The position numbers were made by a program, and so were the translations under genes. A stretch of DNA of 64,000 nt, from contig WPIO01000140.1 of the NCBI GenBank assembly GCA_009760855.2, positions 62,001 to 126,000 on the forward strand, written 5' to 3'. Below the pieces are notes generated by a model. That model was not told the origin of the DNA, made no database searches, and saw nothing but the letters and a program-made list of their open reading frames with translations. Origin of the DNA: Cristatella mucedo (Eukaryota > Bryozoa > Phylactolaemata > Cristatellidae). Of the stretch, positions 21,643-30,619 are shown piece after piece. Positions within the stretch are counted from its first letter, which is position 1. Each line of letters starts with the position of its first letter.

Positions 21643-21907
21643 ATGGAAATTTATTTTAGGAAGTGTAACAAACTAACTGACACAATTCAAAAAGGTTGAG
21701 GTAGCGAGTACTACAGGATTAAGAGGTATGGAAAAATATGTTTGTACTATTTTCGGAAGTAAAAAGGCCAAGTCTGTTAAACTAAGAGGAAAATCAGCAG
21801 GTGAAGGAGTTGTATCCCATGGTAAAAGGCTTGGAACTGGTTTAGAAAACAAACAACAACTAATTGCTGAAATGGAAAAGACTAATGACAAACTAAAAAG
21901 AAAGTAA
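21643..21907 (+). pseudogene. Small basic viral protein (core-peptide-like), frameshifted
   Basis: ATG 21,643 begins MEIYFRKCNKLTDTIQKG and meets TGA. A one-base shift leads into a frame with its own ATG at 21,728 (MEKYVCTIFGSKKAKSVKLR) that ends at TAA 21,905-21,907. The product is short and lysine-rich with a Gly-rich middle, as expected of a DNA-binding core peptide. It sits just before the protease, whose substrates in adenoviruses include such proteins, but the link here is inference. Confidence 0.4.
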
Positions 21908-21943
21908 AATAAACACTACTAACAGATCTAGAAATAAACAGGT

Positions 21944-22289
21944 ATGTACTAGGAATTTGATATACAAAAAAACTTTAGAGGTGTCTTTGCAAGGAATGAA
22001 CTAACAAAACCACTAAAAAATGAATGTCTTATTTTTAATACAGGACAATCAGATTTAGCAGTCTATCATTGGGTAGCGCTTAAAAAAAGAAAGTAAAAAA
22101 TGTCTTTACTTTGATTCATTTGGTGCTCCACCAGTGCGAGAAGTATTTGATTACTTTGGTGTTATACCGAGCTTTCAGAAATGTAAACTACAGTAATACG
22201 ACCAAACGGATTGTGGAAAAAGATGTCTAATCTTCTTAAAGCTAATGCAAGAAACAGATTTTGAAACGACAGTGCAATTATTAATTTAA
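21944..22289 (+). pseudogene. Adenain-like maturation cysteine protease, one stop and one frameshift
   Basis: Cleaves capsid and core precursors during virion maturation. Catalytic motifs in the family order are visible: His in DLAVYHWVALKK, Asp in CLYFDSFGAPPVREVFDYFG, and Gln plus Cys in YDQTDCGKRCLIFLK. ATG 21,944 is followed by TAG as the third codon. A one-base shift in an A-run near 22,085 separates the His and Asp blocks, and a TAA precedes the Cys block near 22,196. About 115 codons remain, shorter than the roughly 200 of most adenains. Otherwise the active-site architecture is complete. Confidence 0.85.
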
Positions 22290-22318
22290 TTTAAACATTT
22301 TATTTTCCCTTTATAGAA

Positions 22319-22732
22319 ATGGAAAACAAGAAATTTGTACTGCTTGAAAATTCTTCTGTTGTCATCTCAAAAGGAAAACCCGCTCGTGTTCACATTGACG
22401 AAAAACTTTCTAAAGATTCTAAACCTTACTTCAATGCATGGATATATATCACTGAAGATATGAGACCTACACTTGAAGATATTGCAGCAAGAGCTAGTAT
22501 CAAACTTGAATTCAGTAGTTACGATCAATCACAACGTTCAACTATTGGAGTACGATTTGATTTTACTAATAAACCAAGTACCTTCTTTGATCAAAGGAAC
22601 CAACAACTAAACTGCAATAGTGTTTCTGGTGTAATTCAAAAACTTGGTAATGACTTTGCTATTACAGGTATTCTTGATGGAAGTTATGTAACTAAAGACA
22701 TAACTTTGAAGAGAGACTTAATATTAGATTGA
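22319..22732 (+). CDS. Intact viral ORF of unknown function (137 aa)
   Basis: ATG 22,319 to TGA 22,730-22,732 without any stop or frameshift. Most of its neighbours are broken. The product (MENKKFVLLENSSVVISKGK at the start) alternates hydrophobic and polar residues in a beta-rich pattern, is mildly charged, and lacks Cys clusters, a signal peptide or a membrane segment. It follows the protease by 29 bases in the same direction. A small virion or single-strand-binding-like fold is possible, but I do not recognise the family. Survival of the frame may be chance given its size. Confidence 0.55.
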   Translation: MENKKFVLLENSSVVISKGKPARVHIDEKLSKDSKPYFNAWIYITEDMRPTLEDIAARASIKLEFSSYDQSQRSTIGVRFDFTNKPSTFFDQRNQQLNCNSVSGVIQKLGNDFAITGILDGSYVTKDITLKRDLILD

Positions 22733-22852
22733 AATTGGATCAAGTTAAAGTTTATAGTATTGTTAAACGAGAGAATTCAATCATGTTGATTTCTAAACAT
22801 AAAAACAAAACGAAAATAGATAAAACAATAAACAAAATAAAAATTAGTTAGG

Positions 22853-23634
22853 TTAGTTATACTTTTTATATCTTTTTCTAGTTATATCTAGCATTCTATC
22901 AACGATTCCACGAGCATAGTTTTTTATCTAATTTAGACTTGCAGGATTGCTTACTTTATCTTTTAAGAATTCAGCGCAAATGAATCGTTCAACATTCCAC
23001 CAATACCAAGACATAACTTGGCTTTCGCTGCCATAACAGCTGCAACAGTTTTAGCGTCTTCTCCAACATGTGCAGGTTGTCTAGGATCTAATGCCATTCC
23101 AGCTGCAGATGCAGCTAAAACTAAATCAGATAAATTTCTTGTTTCAGTTGTTTTAGGATCTGTCATTGATGAAGTTTGAGTATAATCATGATCATGAACT
23201 AAAGCACCCTTGTCTAAATCAGTAATACCTTCATAACCTTGTTCCATTCTTTGATTGAACTTTGTTCCTGGACCAGCATAAGAATACCTACCAGTCAGTG
23301 TTGTTAAAACTTCTACCAGGAACTTCTTCTGATTTAACACCACTAGGTAGTTTCCTATGAAGTTCTCTACCACCAGTAAGTTTATTTATTAAATCTACAT
23401 TACCAGATCCTTGTTTTCTATTTGCTTTTAATTGTTAAGACTGAGATTCAATTGCAAGCCAATATCTTTTGCTTTACACTTTTCAATTCTTGCATATAGA
23501 GTCTTTGTAACAAGAATATAAACATCACCAGATAAATCAGTATGCTTAAGTCTTATAGAAATAGATTCTTTAGATATTGCAATAAGATTCTTTTGATGTT
23601 GAGAAATATTAATCTTCACTTCATGGCATTCCAT
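22853..23634 (-). pseudogene. Phospholipase A2-domain viral protein (PX-like), frameshifted
   Basis: Membrane-active virion protein type; PLA2 domains of this class (parvoviral VP1-like) help virions leave endosomes. ATG 23,634 (MECHEVKINIS) opens an N-terminal domain ending IGLQLNLS. A shift leads to KANRKQGSGN and GRELHRKLPSGVKSEEVPG. A second shift leads to the catalytic domain: calcium loop YSYAGPGTKFNQR and active-site ALVHDHDYTQ. The C-terminal tail lies in another frame and ends at 22,853 after an in-frame stop. At least three breaks in all. The YxGPG and HDxxY motifs are intact. Confidence 0.75.
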
Positions 23635-23689
23635 TCTATATAAATTAAATTGTTTTAAAGAGCTAAAAATACTATGTAGAAAATGTCAT

Positions 23690-24259
23690 ATGATGAAATT
23701 TGTGGTAATAGAATTGATGAAGCTACTGCATTTAGAGAGATTTTTGGAACTTTGGGATTATAATCCTTTCATGAGTATTTTTGAATGGAAGGTAAGTCGT
23801 GGTGGTATGACTTCTGGAAGTGAAGCAGAGACAATACATCATAGGGATTATAGAATTGTCAGTATAGATGGAAAATTTTGCCAATCACGTAGACTTTCTT
23901 GGCTCATTTGTAACAAAGAAATGCCAATCTTTCAAATAGATTGTATTAATTTAGATAAGTCTGGTAATAGAACTAGTAATTTAAGAATTGTAAATCATTC
24001 AGAAAACATGAGAAACAGAGGAAAACAAAGAAATAACACTTCTGGTTTAATCAGCGTGTATTGGCATAAAAAAGCAAACAAGTGGGTGGCTCAAATAAAA
24101 ATAGATAACACTCAACTACACATTGGTCTATTCGATGATCTTGTTGCTGCTGCTGAAGCAGAGGATCTTATGGCAATAAACTTACATTTGCAATTCGCAC
24201 GGCTATATTTTACTTATACTTTGACAGATGACAACAAATTAGTTCGTTACATCGACTAA
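23690..24259 (+). CDS. HNH-AP2 homing-endonuclease-like protein (189 aa), active-site His replaced
   Basis: Open from ATG 23,690 to TAA 24,257-24,259. The first half has the layout of HNH_3 endonucleases: WDYNPFMSIFEWKVSRGG, DYRIVSIDGKF, then RRLSWLICN, and FQIDCINLDKSGNRTSNLR. In the usual family motif the residue after ID is His; here it is Cys, so cutting is doubtful. The C-terminal half is an AP2-like DNA-binding domain (VYWHKKANKWVAQIKID; HIGLFDDLVAAAEAED; FARLY). Such genes are selfish elements common in phages and large DNA viruses. The first 20 codons may be in the wrong frame, since an overlapping frame also begins with ATG at 23,680. Confidence 0.7.
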   Translation: MMKFVVIELMKLLHLERFLELWDYNPFMSIFEWKVSRGGMTSGSEAETIHHRDYRIVSIDGKFCQSRRLSWLICNKEMPIFQIDCINLDKSGNRTSNLRIVNHSENMRNRGKQRNNTSGLISVYWHKKANKWVAQIKIDNTQLHIGLFDDLVAAAEAEDLMAINLHLQFARLYFTYTLTDDNKLVRYID

Positions 24260-25337
24260 TAATTCTTACATCTCTTTCTTAAATCATCACGTAATTTAAT
24301 CATTTCATCATAAATTTTTTTTTGGGATTTTCCCTGTGCAAATAGTAACATTGCACTCTCCGCTATATATTCGCATTGTTTTTTGCCAACCAACTGTACT
24401 ACTATTAACTTTTTTATATCCCTTTTTAGATCCTCAGAATAATGTACTCCACCTTTCTCAACCAAATCTCTTCCTTGTTTCAGATAATCCAATCGATATT
24501 TAATTCACTATTTTGTACTTTGCCTGAAAAATTAATATCAACTCCTTTATCTAGTAATTCAATCATATTTCTAACGTCTGTAATTGCATTCCTTAGTCTA
24601 TCCCTTTATAAACTCAAAGCACCCATTCTTTCATCATGTGTGTTCATAGGTGGTGATCGTGCTACAAACATAGTTTCATCTACTATTTTCTTTATTAGAC
24701 TTGCACTACAACTGCTATTGAAACTGCTAAAACTATTACTCTAGCTATACTAGCAGTGATGGCTGGTATTGTGGGTAATATTCCTCCTCTCATTTCAAGT
24801 AAGTTCTTTTTCCATGCAATAGGATCTAGTTGTGTTGCATCCCAATCAACATCTTCTCCAAATACATCTGATAAAAACTTACTGGGATCAAGATACCAAT
24901 CACTCTGCTTTCTCTGCTTCAATTAATATTTCGTTTATATAATAACCTACTTCTAAAGATGAAACCATCTTTGTAAGTCCTTTGTTTGTATCTGCCATTG
25001 TCTTCCAGAACACTTGTCCGTATTTTCCTGAAGCTATATCGTCAGCAATCTCTTTTATACACAATCCTAGATCTACTATTCCTGTAACTCCTGATAAAAA
25101 TTCCCCTAGTGCTTTAGTAACACCTCCAATAGCTATAAACAATTCTAATACTTTTAAAACTATCTTTGCTATCTTGTTTGAGGCTTGTAAAGATAGTTTC
25201 ATTGCTATTTTTGGTGCTATCTGTATAACTGCTTTAGATCCTACTTCAGTTGCGGTTGTAACACCTGTTACTACTTCTTTGGTTGTATTAACACCTTCTT
25301 TTATATCTTCAGAAACACCTTCACCTTTTCTCTTCAT
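24256..25337 (-). pseudogene. Membrane-associated viral protein, several frameshifts
   Basis: ATG 25,337 (MKRKGEGVSEDIKEGVNTTK) opens 145 codons rich in Ala, Val, Lys and Thr with amphipathic and hydrophobic helices (IVLKVLELFIAIGG; GVTGIVDLGLCIKEI). The frame shifts near 24,905 into SDWYLDPSKFLSDVFGEDVD and a strong hydrophobic segment (ASIARVIVLAVSIAVVVQV). Shorter frames follow (ERMGALSL, DVRNMIELLDKGVDINFSG). The final frame 24,492-24,256 ends DDLRKRCKNY. Total about 350 residues. It overlaps the 3' end of the HNH gene by four bases and is divergent from the large fibre gene by 11 bases. Family not recognised. Confidence 0.45.
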
Positions 25338-25348
25338 ATATATAAGTA

Positions 25349-27868
25349 ATGGAAAAAATAATTAAGATTAATGGAGTTGTCTATACTGACCTTGATGCAA
25401 ATATAAATAAAGTAAGTAACTTAGATTATCCTGTTAATGATAGTGATGCAATGAGATTGGATTATGCTCTTGGTTCAAACATTGGTGGTAGTGTTATTTC
25501 TAATGCTACTGGTGAATTAGCAACTGTTTTAAGTTTATCGGGATTTCCTCCAAAGAGTGATGTAAAAGCAATGTCACAACTGAATTGTAAAATGTTATAT
25601 ATGTATATCAAGTAATTCCACTGATGGGGCTGTATATAGCGATTTAAGACCTTATAAAGTTCTAAATTATGGATTGTTGAAGAGTATGACACAAGTGTTT
25701 CAAGGTAATGCTACAGCAAGTATGACTATGGGTGGCAAGAATATTATAAACTTAAAAGATTCTGATGTAGTAACAACAAAATACGTTGATAATACCAAAC
25801 AAGTAGGATTTAGATATTTAGGATTGAGTTCTAATACTTAACCTAGTTTATTCAAACTTGATATGATAGGACTTAACATTGTTGTTAATGGAAAAGGTGA
25901 TGGCTTTTCATTTCAACAGACTACTCCAGGTAGAACTATTGCATGTGCAGCTAATCTTAAAACATGTATTCCTGGAACATTGACTAACTTTGGAATGGTG
26001 TCTGGGATTATGTATGCAACTGATAAAACAAACGCTTATTTAGATTTGACTAGTGATAGTAATTATGGTGTAAGTGGTATTATATTTTAATAATTAATAT
26101 TGATGGAACCTGTACTTATACGATTCATATTTTTACTGTTGCAAGTGGAATTAGTTATAGATTGTATTGTTATCATTGCATAGAAAATGCTTGGATCAAG
26201 AAAAAAGGGTTTAATGCAAAGAATTACATTAGAAAGAGTGGTGATGTACTATCTGGTAATTTAAACATGAGTGGTAACTTGATTAATAACTTAGGCGATT
26301 CTGTTGAGGCTAGTGATGCTGTAAACAGAAAGTATAGATAAAAATTGTGTTACAAAAATATCTAGAGGAAAAACTGTTGATGGGGATATTGATATGAACA
26401 ATCATCGTTTGATAGAGTTAGGAAATCCTGTAAATCCTAATGATGCTGCAGCGAAAGATTACACTGATAGTGAAGTGGAACAATAAATGGAAATGAAACT
26501 GTAAATGAAGTATTTGTTTTAGTAACCGTTCTTTTAATATTAATGATGTTCCAAATAAAGCTTATATGGATGCAAATTGTTTCAGTTTAAGTGGTGGAAA
26601 GCTTAATCGAAACTTAGATATGATGAATAATTTAATTTCTATTAAAAGTGGTCCTGTTAATCCTAATGATGGTGTAAATCTTGGTTATCTAAATAGAATA
26701 TCTGATGGAAATGTAGCTGTTATAAAGTGATATGCGAAATTTATAACACTTTATAAAGGAGATAATTACACATTAACCAGATTCAATAAATTTAATGATA
26801 GTAGTATTATTTTTTATGTAAGTATATGTGATATTGTTGTTGAAAAGGGAAAAAAATTTTATCAATAACCATTGAACCGTCAGGATATTGCTTTAATGAT
26901 CAATATTCTAGATATTATGAAGGTGCTAAATCATTTAATTAAAAAAATACTTATACCTCCACCACCATTTGTAAAAGAAACTAATAAGCCTTGGGGAATT
27001 TAGACTTTCCTTCCGAAAACAGTAAATGGAAGTTATTAAGTTTATAGTAATAGTAAACTTGTAAAGCCACAAGCTTTTGTGTCATCATCAGATTTATATA
27101 ATACAGTTTTATTATTAACTGTTTATATAGCATTAACATAATATGCTTTCTAAAAAAGAATTAGAAATGAATAGAACGTTAAATGTTGATTCTAATAGAA
27201 TAATAAACCACGGAAATAATGCTGATATATTAGAAACAGTTAGTAAAACTTTTGCTGATAGTAACTATGCTAAAATTGGTTCAGATCAAAATATACTTAG
27301 TAATCTATCTGCAAAAGAGAAAAAATATGTTGGAGTGTTATATCCTATTAATGGAAGTTATCTTGTGACAAATAAATATCTTTATAAAAATAATTTATTC
27401 ATATGATTATGACAGTCAATCAATAAATGGAAACTTCAGTGTTAGCAGTTTAACAATGAATAGAAATCATATTTATTTGCCAAACAATATTATTTCTAAT
27501 AGTAGATTCAGTTACTTTTACCTAAATTGTATTTCGAATAAATATATTTCCAACCGTGTCAGTCAAACAGATTGTATTAGATATTTTCGAGATTTAAGTG
27601 TTAATATTGTATTATTTTGGTGTTCCAAATCAAAGATTTTATTCTTCTGCTAATGGTAATGTAATTTAAGTAGGTTATCTGATATCAACAAAAAACAAAC
27701 TCTTTTAAAGCAATAATAAATATTAGTGAATATAATAGCCGACCTAGGAATGAATCATATGTAACATATGGAAACGATTTGTTTAATTATTCTGTAGGAC
27801 CTAAAACAGCATTGGAGGCAATTGGTGGAATCGGTAGTGAAAAAGATAATGTTGACATTGTTTCTTGA
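25349..27868 (+). pseudogene. Large viral fibre gene with phage-tail-fibre-like repeats, decayed
   Basis: ATG 25,349 (MEKIIKINGVVYTDLDANIN) begins a gene of about 2.5 kb that passes through several frames to TGA 27,866-27,868. Repeat units of one design recur: TMGGKNIINLKDSDV followed by TKYVDN (about 25,725); RKSGDVLSGNLNMSGNLINN (about 26,230); DIDMNNHRLIELGNPVNPND (about 26,390); GKLNRNLDMMNNLISI (about 26,600). Each pairs a Gly/Asn/Met turn with a downstream Asp-rich linker. This is the architecture of phage tail fibres and suggests a trimeric host-recognition fibre. More than six breaks. It is larger than, and different in sequence from, the fibre at 13,003-13,756. Confidence 0.6.
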
Positions 27869-28292
27869 GTTACACTATACAAATACCTATACAAAAAACT
27901 GTTTTCTTAATTATAACATATAAAGTTGATGGTGAAATTTTAAATAAAAGTATAAAACAAAATATTGTTTCAAAAATTGATTCTATGTTTAATCAAGAGT
28001 ATCATAATTGTTATTGTCTTGAAAAAAAATTATATAACATTAGATTGCTTAGATGACATTAACATATTTAAACTCAATGATGATATGACATACATTCATT
28101 TAAGATTTGCATATTTCTTAATAGAAAGTTTAGAGTATTATACTAAAAAAACCTGTAATACCAAATCTAAATGATCAAAATTTTATAGAAATTGAATTTC
28201 TAACAAATGTATTCTACCCACCATCAGCATCAATAGATCTTACAAACACAGTAACTTTTAGTCCTCTGCCTGCAAATCCTCCTGTTATATAA
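27865..28292 (+). pseudogene. Unknown viral gene after the fibre, two frameshifts
   Basis: Follows the fibre stop at once; the expected ATG seems changed to TTG at 27,865. Three consecutive frames give SYTIQIPIQKTVFLIITYKV, then DDINIFKLNDDMTYIHLRFA, then NLNDQNFIEIEFLTNVFYPP and a Pro-rich end stopping at 28,292. The breaks fall in A-runs near 28,025 and 28,148. About 140 residues, beta-rich. It is likely co-transcribed with the fibre, perhaps as an accessory or chaperone. No family recognised. Confidence 0.4.
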
Positions 28293-28294
28293 TT

Positions 28295-28690
28295 TTAGAT
28301 TTTCCTATCAATAGTTTCTTTAATCAATTCTTCTATTAGATTACAACTTTTTCCTGCATTTATTTCTTTCCTTATCTGTTTACTTAACTCTATTTTTGTA
28401 GAGTGTGCTTCAGACTTCATACTCTTTCTTTTTTTCTATTTTTAAGTCTTTAAGGAACTCTTCAAAGATTGAACCATATCTAACTTTGGTAAAAAATACA
28501 TATTTTTTTCTGGTTCAGAGTGATTAATCCTTAGTGCTTTGTATTCTAGTACTAGTTTTACAGCATCTAACACTGTTGATTTAGCGACTTCAATTCTTCC
28601 CATTGGATATGAGCAGATCTTAAAGTTTGAATATTGTTGACCTTGTACTTCTTCAAGACTGTCTTTACTTCTTATTTCAACTGAAACCAT
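28295..28690 (-). pseudogene. Unknown viral gene, frameshift near the middle
   Basis: ATG 28,690 (MVSVEIRSKDSLEEVQGQQY) gives 82 codons to a TAA in an A-rich stretch. A shifted frame then carries a basic, helical C-terminus (KIELSKQIRKEINAGKSCNL, then IEELIKETID) and stops at 28,295. Convergent with the preceding gene, with ends two bases apart. No known motif. Confidence 0.4.
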
Positions 28691-28720
28691 TTTCTAAATT
28701 ATTGTTATTTTTTAATTTAA

Positions 28721-29197
28721 TTACAGAGTAATTGAAGGATTCGTTTTTTGTTGTGCTTCTAGTGCTGCCACTGCTGCTTTTTGTCTTGCATTAGTACCAT
28801 CCCTTAGATCAGGAAGAATTGCATAACATTCGTCTTTAACCATTCCAGAGATGTCAGGTTTAACTCCTCATTCTCCTGATTGTGTCCTGAGTTGAGAGTG
28901 TTGGAAGTTGTGAGGCAATCCAAGTTGTATAACCAGAAATTTCAGCAGGATCATCTAGAAGTGCATCAACTTTTGTTCTCTTTTTTCAAGTTCTCCTGTA
29001 ACATCATTTAGTCCTGCAGTGATAATCTTTTGAGCATCAAGATAGAATTTCTTAACAGATGAATCGGTCATAAAAGAGTGATCAGAGTCAAGTGTTTGTT
29101 CATCGTAACTTGTCATTCGAGATTTAACAAGATAATAAATGTTTGATTTTATAACTGTAGCTCTCGTTGCTAGGCTAGGTTCACTAACAGCTTGCAT
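28721..29197 (-). pseudogene. Unknown helical viral protein, frameshifted
   Basis: ATG 29,197 (MQAVSEPSLATRATVIKSNI) opens a helical protein (VKKFYLDAQKIITAGLNDVT). After breaks near 28,985 and 28,870 it continues through ISGYTTWIASQLPTLS to a conserved-looking end (DISGMVKDECYAILPDLRDG; QKAAVAALEAQQKTNP) that stops at 28,721. About 155 residues. It is followed 31 bases later by the next minus-strand gene. Family not recognised. Confidence 0.4.
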
Positions 29198-29254
29198 TTC
29201 CTATAATAATTACATAAAAATTTACATGCACACAAATTAACTAACAAACATAAT

Positions 29255-29485
29255 CTATGATCCTCGTGCTAGTACAAATGCATTAGACTCTAAAGATAAT
29301 AATAAATTTTTATTTTCTGTTATTTTATCACGTGAGTCACAAATTATAATAAAATCATCGAAGTCTGGAATAAACTTATAAAGAGAATTTTTAATATTAT
29401 CTTGACTGACACATTTGAATTTGATAATGCAAATTCTCCTGCAATTTTTCTAGCTTCTACAGTTAAGGATTGTTAGGTAGTTCTA
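29255..29485 (-). pseudogene. Small viral gene, diverged paralogue of 29,548-29,787
   Basis: A broken frame starts near 29,485 (TVEARKIAGEFALSN) and after a shift reads NIKNSLYKFIPDFDDFIIIC to a stop at 29,255. The order and spacing (E-x-R-x-x-A, then K-x-S-L-x-K-x-I-P-D-x-D) match the intact neighbour upstream, so the pair arose by tandem duplication. Function unknown. Confidence 0.4.
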
Positions 29486-29547
29486 CTACTATATATATAT
29501 ATATATATAATTATAAAATTTGCAAACCGGTTTTTATATTTGGTCTT

Positions 29548-29787
29548 TTAGATTTTTTTATTTGCTTGTTCTGGCATTTCATTTATCTTGCTACGACATT
29601 CCATGTGTTTATCACATGTATCACAAATCTCTATAGGAACACTAATAAATGAACTATCTAAATCTGGAATAAGTTTATCAAGTGAGTGTTTAACTATTCT
29701 TTGATCTTCACCTTTAGGCCTTTGAAGACCTATTTTTACTGCCATTTCTCTAGGCTCTTTAAAACTAAGAATTCTTGAAACATCCAT
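29548..29787 (-). CDS. Small intact viral ORF, paralogue pair member (79 aa)
   Basis: ATG 29,787 (MDVSRILSFKEPREMAVKIG) to a stop at 29,548, uninterrupted. It contains KHSLDKLIPDLDSSFISVP and a Cys-containing stretch (EICDTCDKHMECRS) that could bind zinc. The N-terminal and central parts parallel the broken copy at 29,255-29,485. A short (TA)n run lies between the two copies. Function unknown. Confidence 0.5.
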   Translation of the reverse strand: MDVSRILSFKEPREMAVKIGLQRPKGEDQRIVKHSLDKLIPDLDSSFISVPIEICDTCDKHMECRSKINEMPEQANKKI

Positions 29788-29810
29788 TTTCTAAATAAGT
29801 AAATTATTGT

Positions 29811-30067
29811 TTATAGTTCACCTTCTTCGTTTTCATGATCACTTCTACCAAATAAAAGCTCTTCAAGACTTGCATCTTCTTCTTCTGATTCATTAATACT
29901 ACAATCTGAAAGTCAGCCTCAGATTCAGATTCGGGAATATAGTCAGGATCCTCAAAAAGTGTATCAGATACTGATTCAGTATCTGAAAGAGTAATATCAA
30001 TTGAATCTGCTTCATCATAAGCTTCTTCCTCTGGAAATTGATAAACTTCTGTTTTTTCTTGTTCCAT
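29811..30067 (-). pseudogene. Acidic viral protein, one frameshift
   Basis: ATG 30,067 (MEQEKTEVYQFPEEEAYDEA) encodes a strongly acidic protein (SIDITLSDTESVSDTLFEDP; IPESESEADF). A one- or two-base deletion near 29,910 moves the acidic C-terminus into another frame (INESEEEDASLEELLFG), ending at 29,811. About 85 residues, disordered and acidic, like transactivation domains or scaffold tails. Function inferred only from composition. Confidence 0.45.
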
Positions 30068-30129
30068 CTCTGTAATAGTAAAAATATTCTTTATTAATTT
30101 ATATTTATTTTCTCTAGTGACTTAAACAG

Positions 30130-30246
30130 TTATATTTCTTCCAAGATATCAACGTATTTTTTATCTATTTCCATCTTCTCTTTATCAACAAATCTGACTT
30201 TCTGTATGACAATTGTCTTGTTGTTTTCGCTTTTACGTTTAGGCAT
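30130..30246 (-). CDS. Small basic viral ORF (38 aa)
   Basis: ATG 30,246 to TAA 30,130-30,132. It begins MPKRKSENNKTIVIQKVRF, with a nuclear-localisation-like PKRK, and ends in an amphipathic helix (KYVDILEEI). It sits between the acidic protein and the zinc-ribbon gene in the same direction. Too short for more. Confidence 0.35.
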   Translation of the reverse strand: MPKRKSENNKTIVIQKVRFVDKEKMEIDKKYVDILEEI

Positions 30247-30257
30247 CTATATATTAA

Positions 30258-30512
30258 TTAACCAATATTACATTTACCACAACGAGCTGGATTAGTTCCT
30301 TCACTCGAAGCATTAGTAATTTTATAATGACCATAAGCGTAACTACAAATTCCACAATCTAACCCTTATCGTTTAGAGTCAAATGCTGATAGCGAAACTT
30401 TTTCTAACTCATTAGTAAATAGTTCATGTTTATCTTGAGATGTTTTATGAAACTTTCTAATTTGCTGTTCACTAAATTATTTAACTGTTTTACCTAACCA
30501 AGAAATAGCCAT
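30258..30512 (-). pseudogene. Zinc-ribbon viral protein with two in-frame stops
   Basis: ATG 30,512 (MAISWLGKTVK) leads, through in-frame stops near 30,478 and 30,366, to a C-terminal zinc ribbon: two Cys pairs, LDCGICSYAYGHY and ARCGKCNIG, about 25 residues apart. The middle is helical and charged (KTSQDKHELFTNELEKVSLS). About 84 residues. It lies next to the right edge of the element. Possibly a transcription or nucleic-acid-binding factor, by analogy only. Confidence 0.5.
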
Positions 30513-30619
30513 CCAGAACCAATGTTATGTTCGATTCGAAAGATATTGTAGTCATATTTAACAGAAATTTAAATCACCTTAATTTCTCCGCTATTAGAAT
30601 GGAATCAACATTTGCAGAC

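Larger units (their letters stand above)
10445..30619. mobile_element. Endogenous Polinton/Maverick (adintovirus-like) dsDNA virus element, heavily decayed
   Basis: About 20 kb of distinctly AT-rich DNA between GC-richer repeats. It holds the Polinton hallmark set: integrase (11,350-12,254), major capsid protein (14,718-16,979), packaging ATPase (20,933-21,627), adenain-like protease (21,944-22,289) and PLA2 protein (22,853-23,634), plus fibres and accessory genes. Genes are tightly packed, often separated by under 50 bases or overlapping. Almost every gene has stops or frameshifts, and LINE/SINE copies sit at 13.9, 15.2, 15.9 and 19.5 kb. No terminal inverted repeats were found. The left edge is defined only by composition; the right edge abuts a Gypsy LTR at 30,620. 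No polymerase B gene was seen. Confidence 0.85.

Noticed and set aside
10445-30619. Alternative genetic code (stop codons read as amino acids) in the viral genes
   Set aside because: All three stop codons occur at positions of varied expected residues and are mixed with frameshifts and insertions, which fits decay and not recoding.
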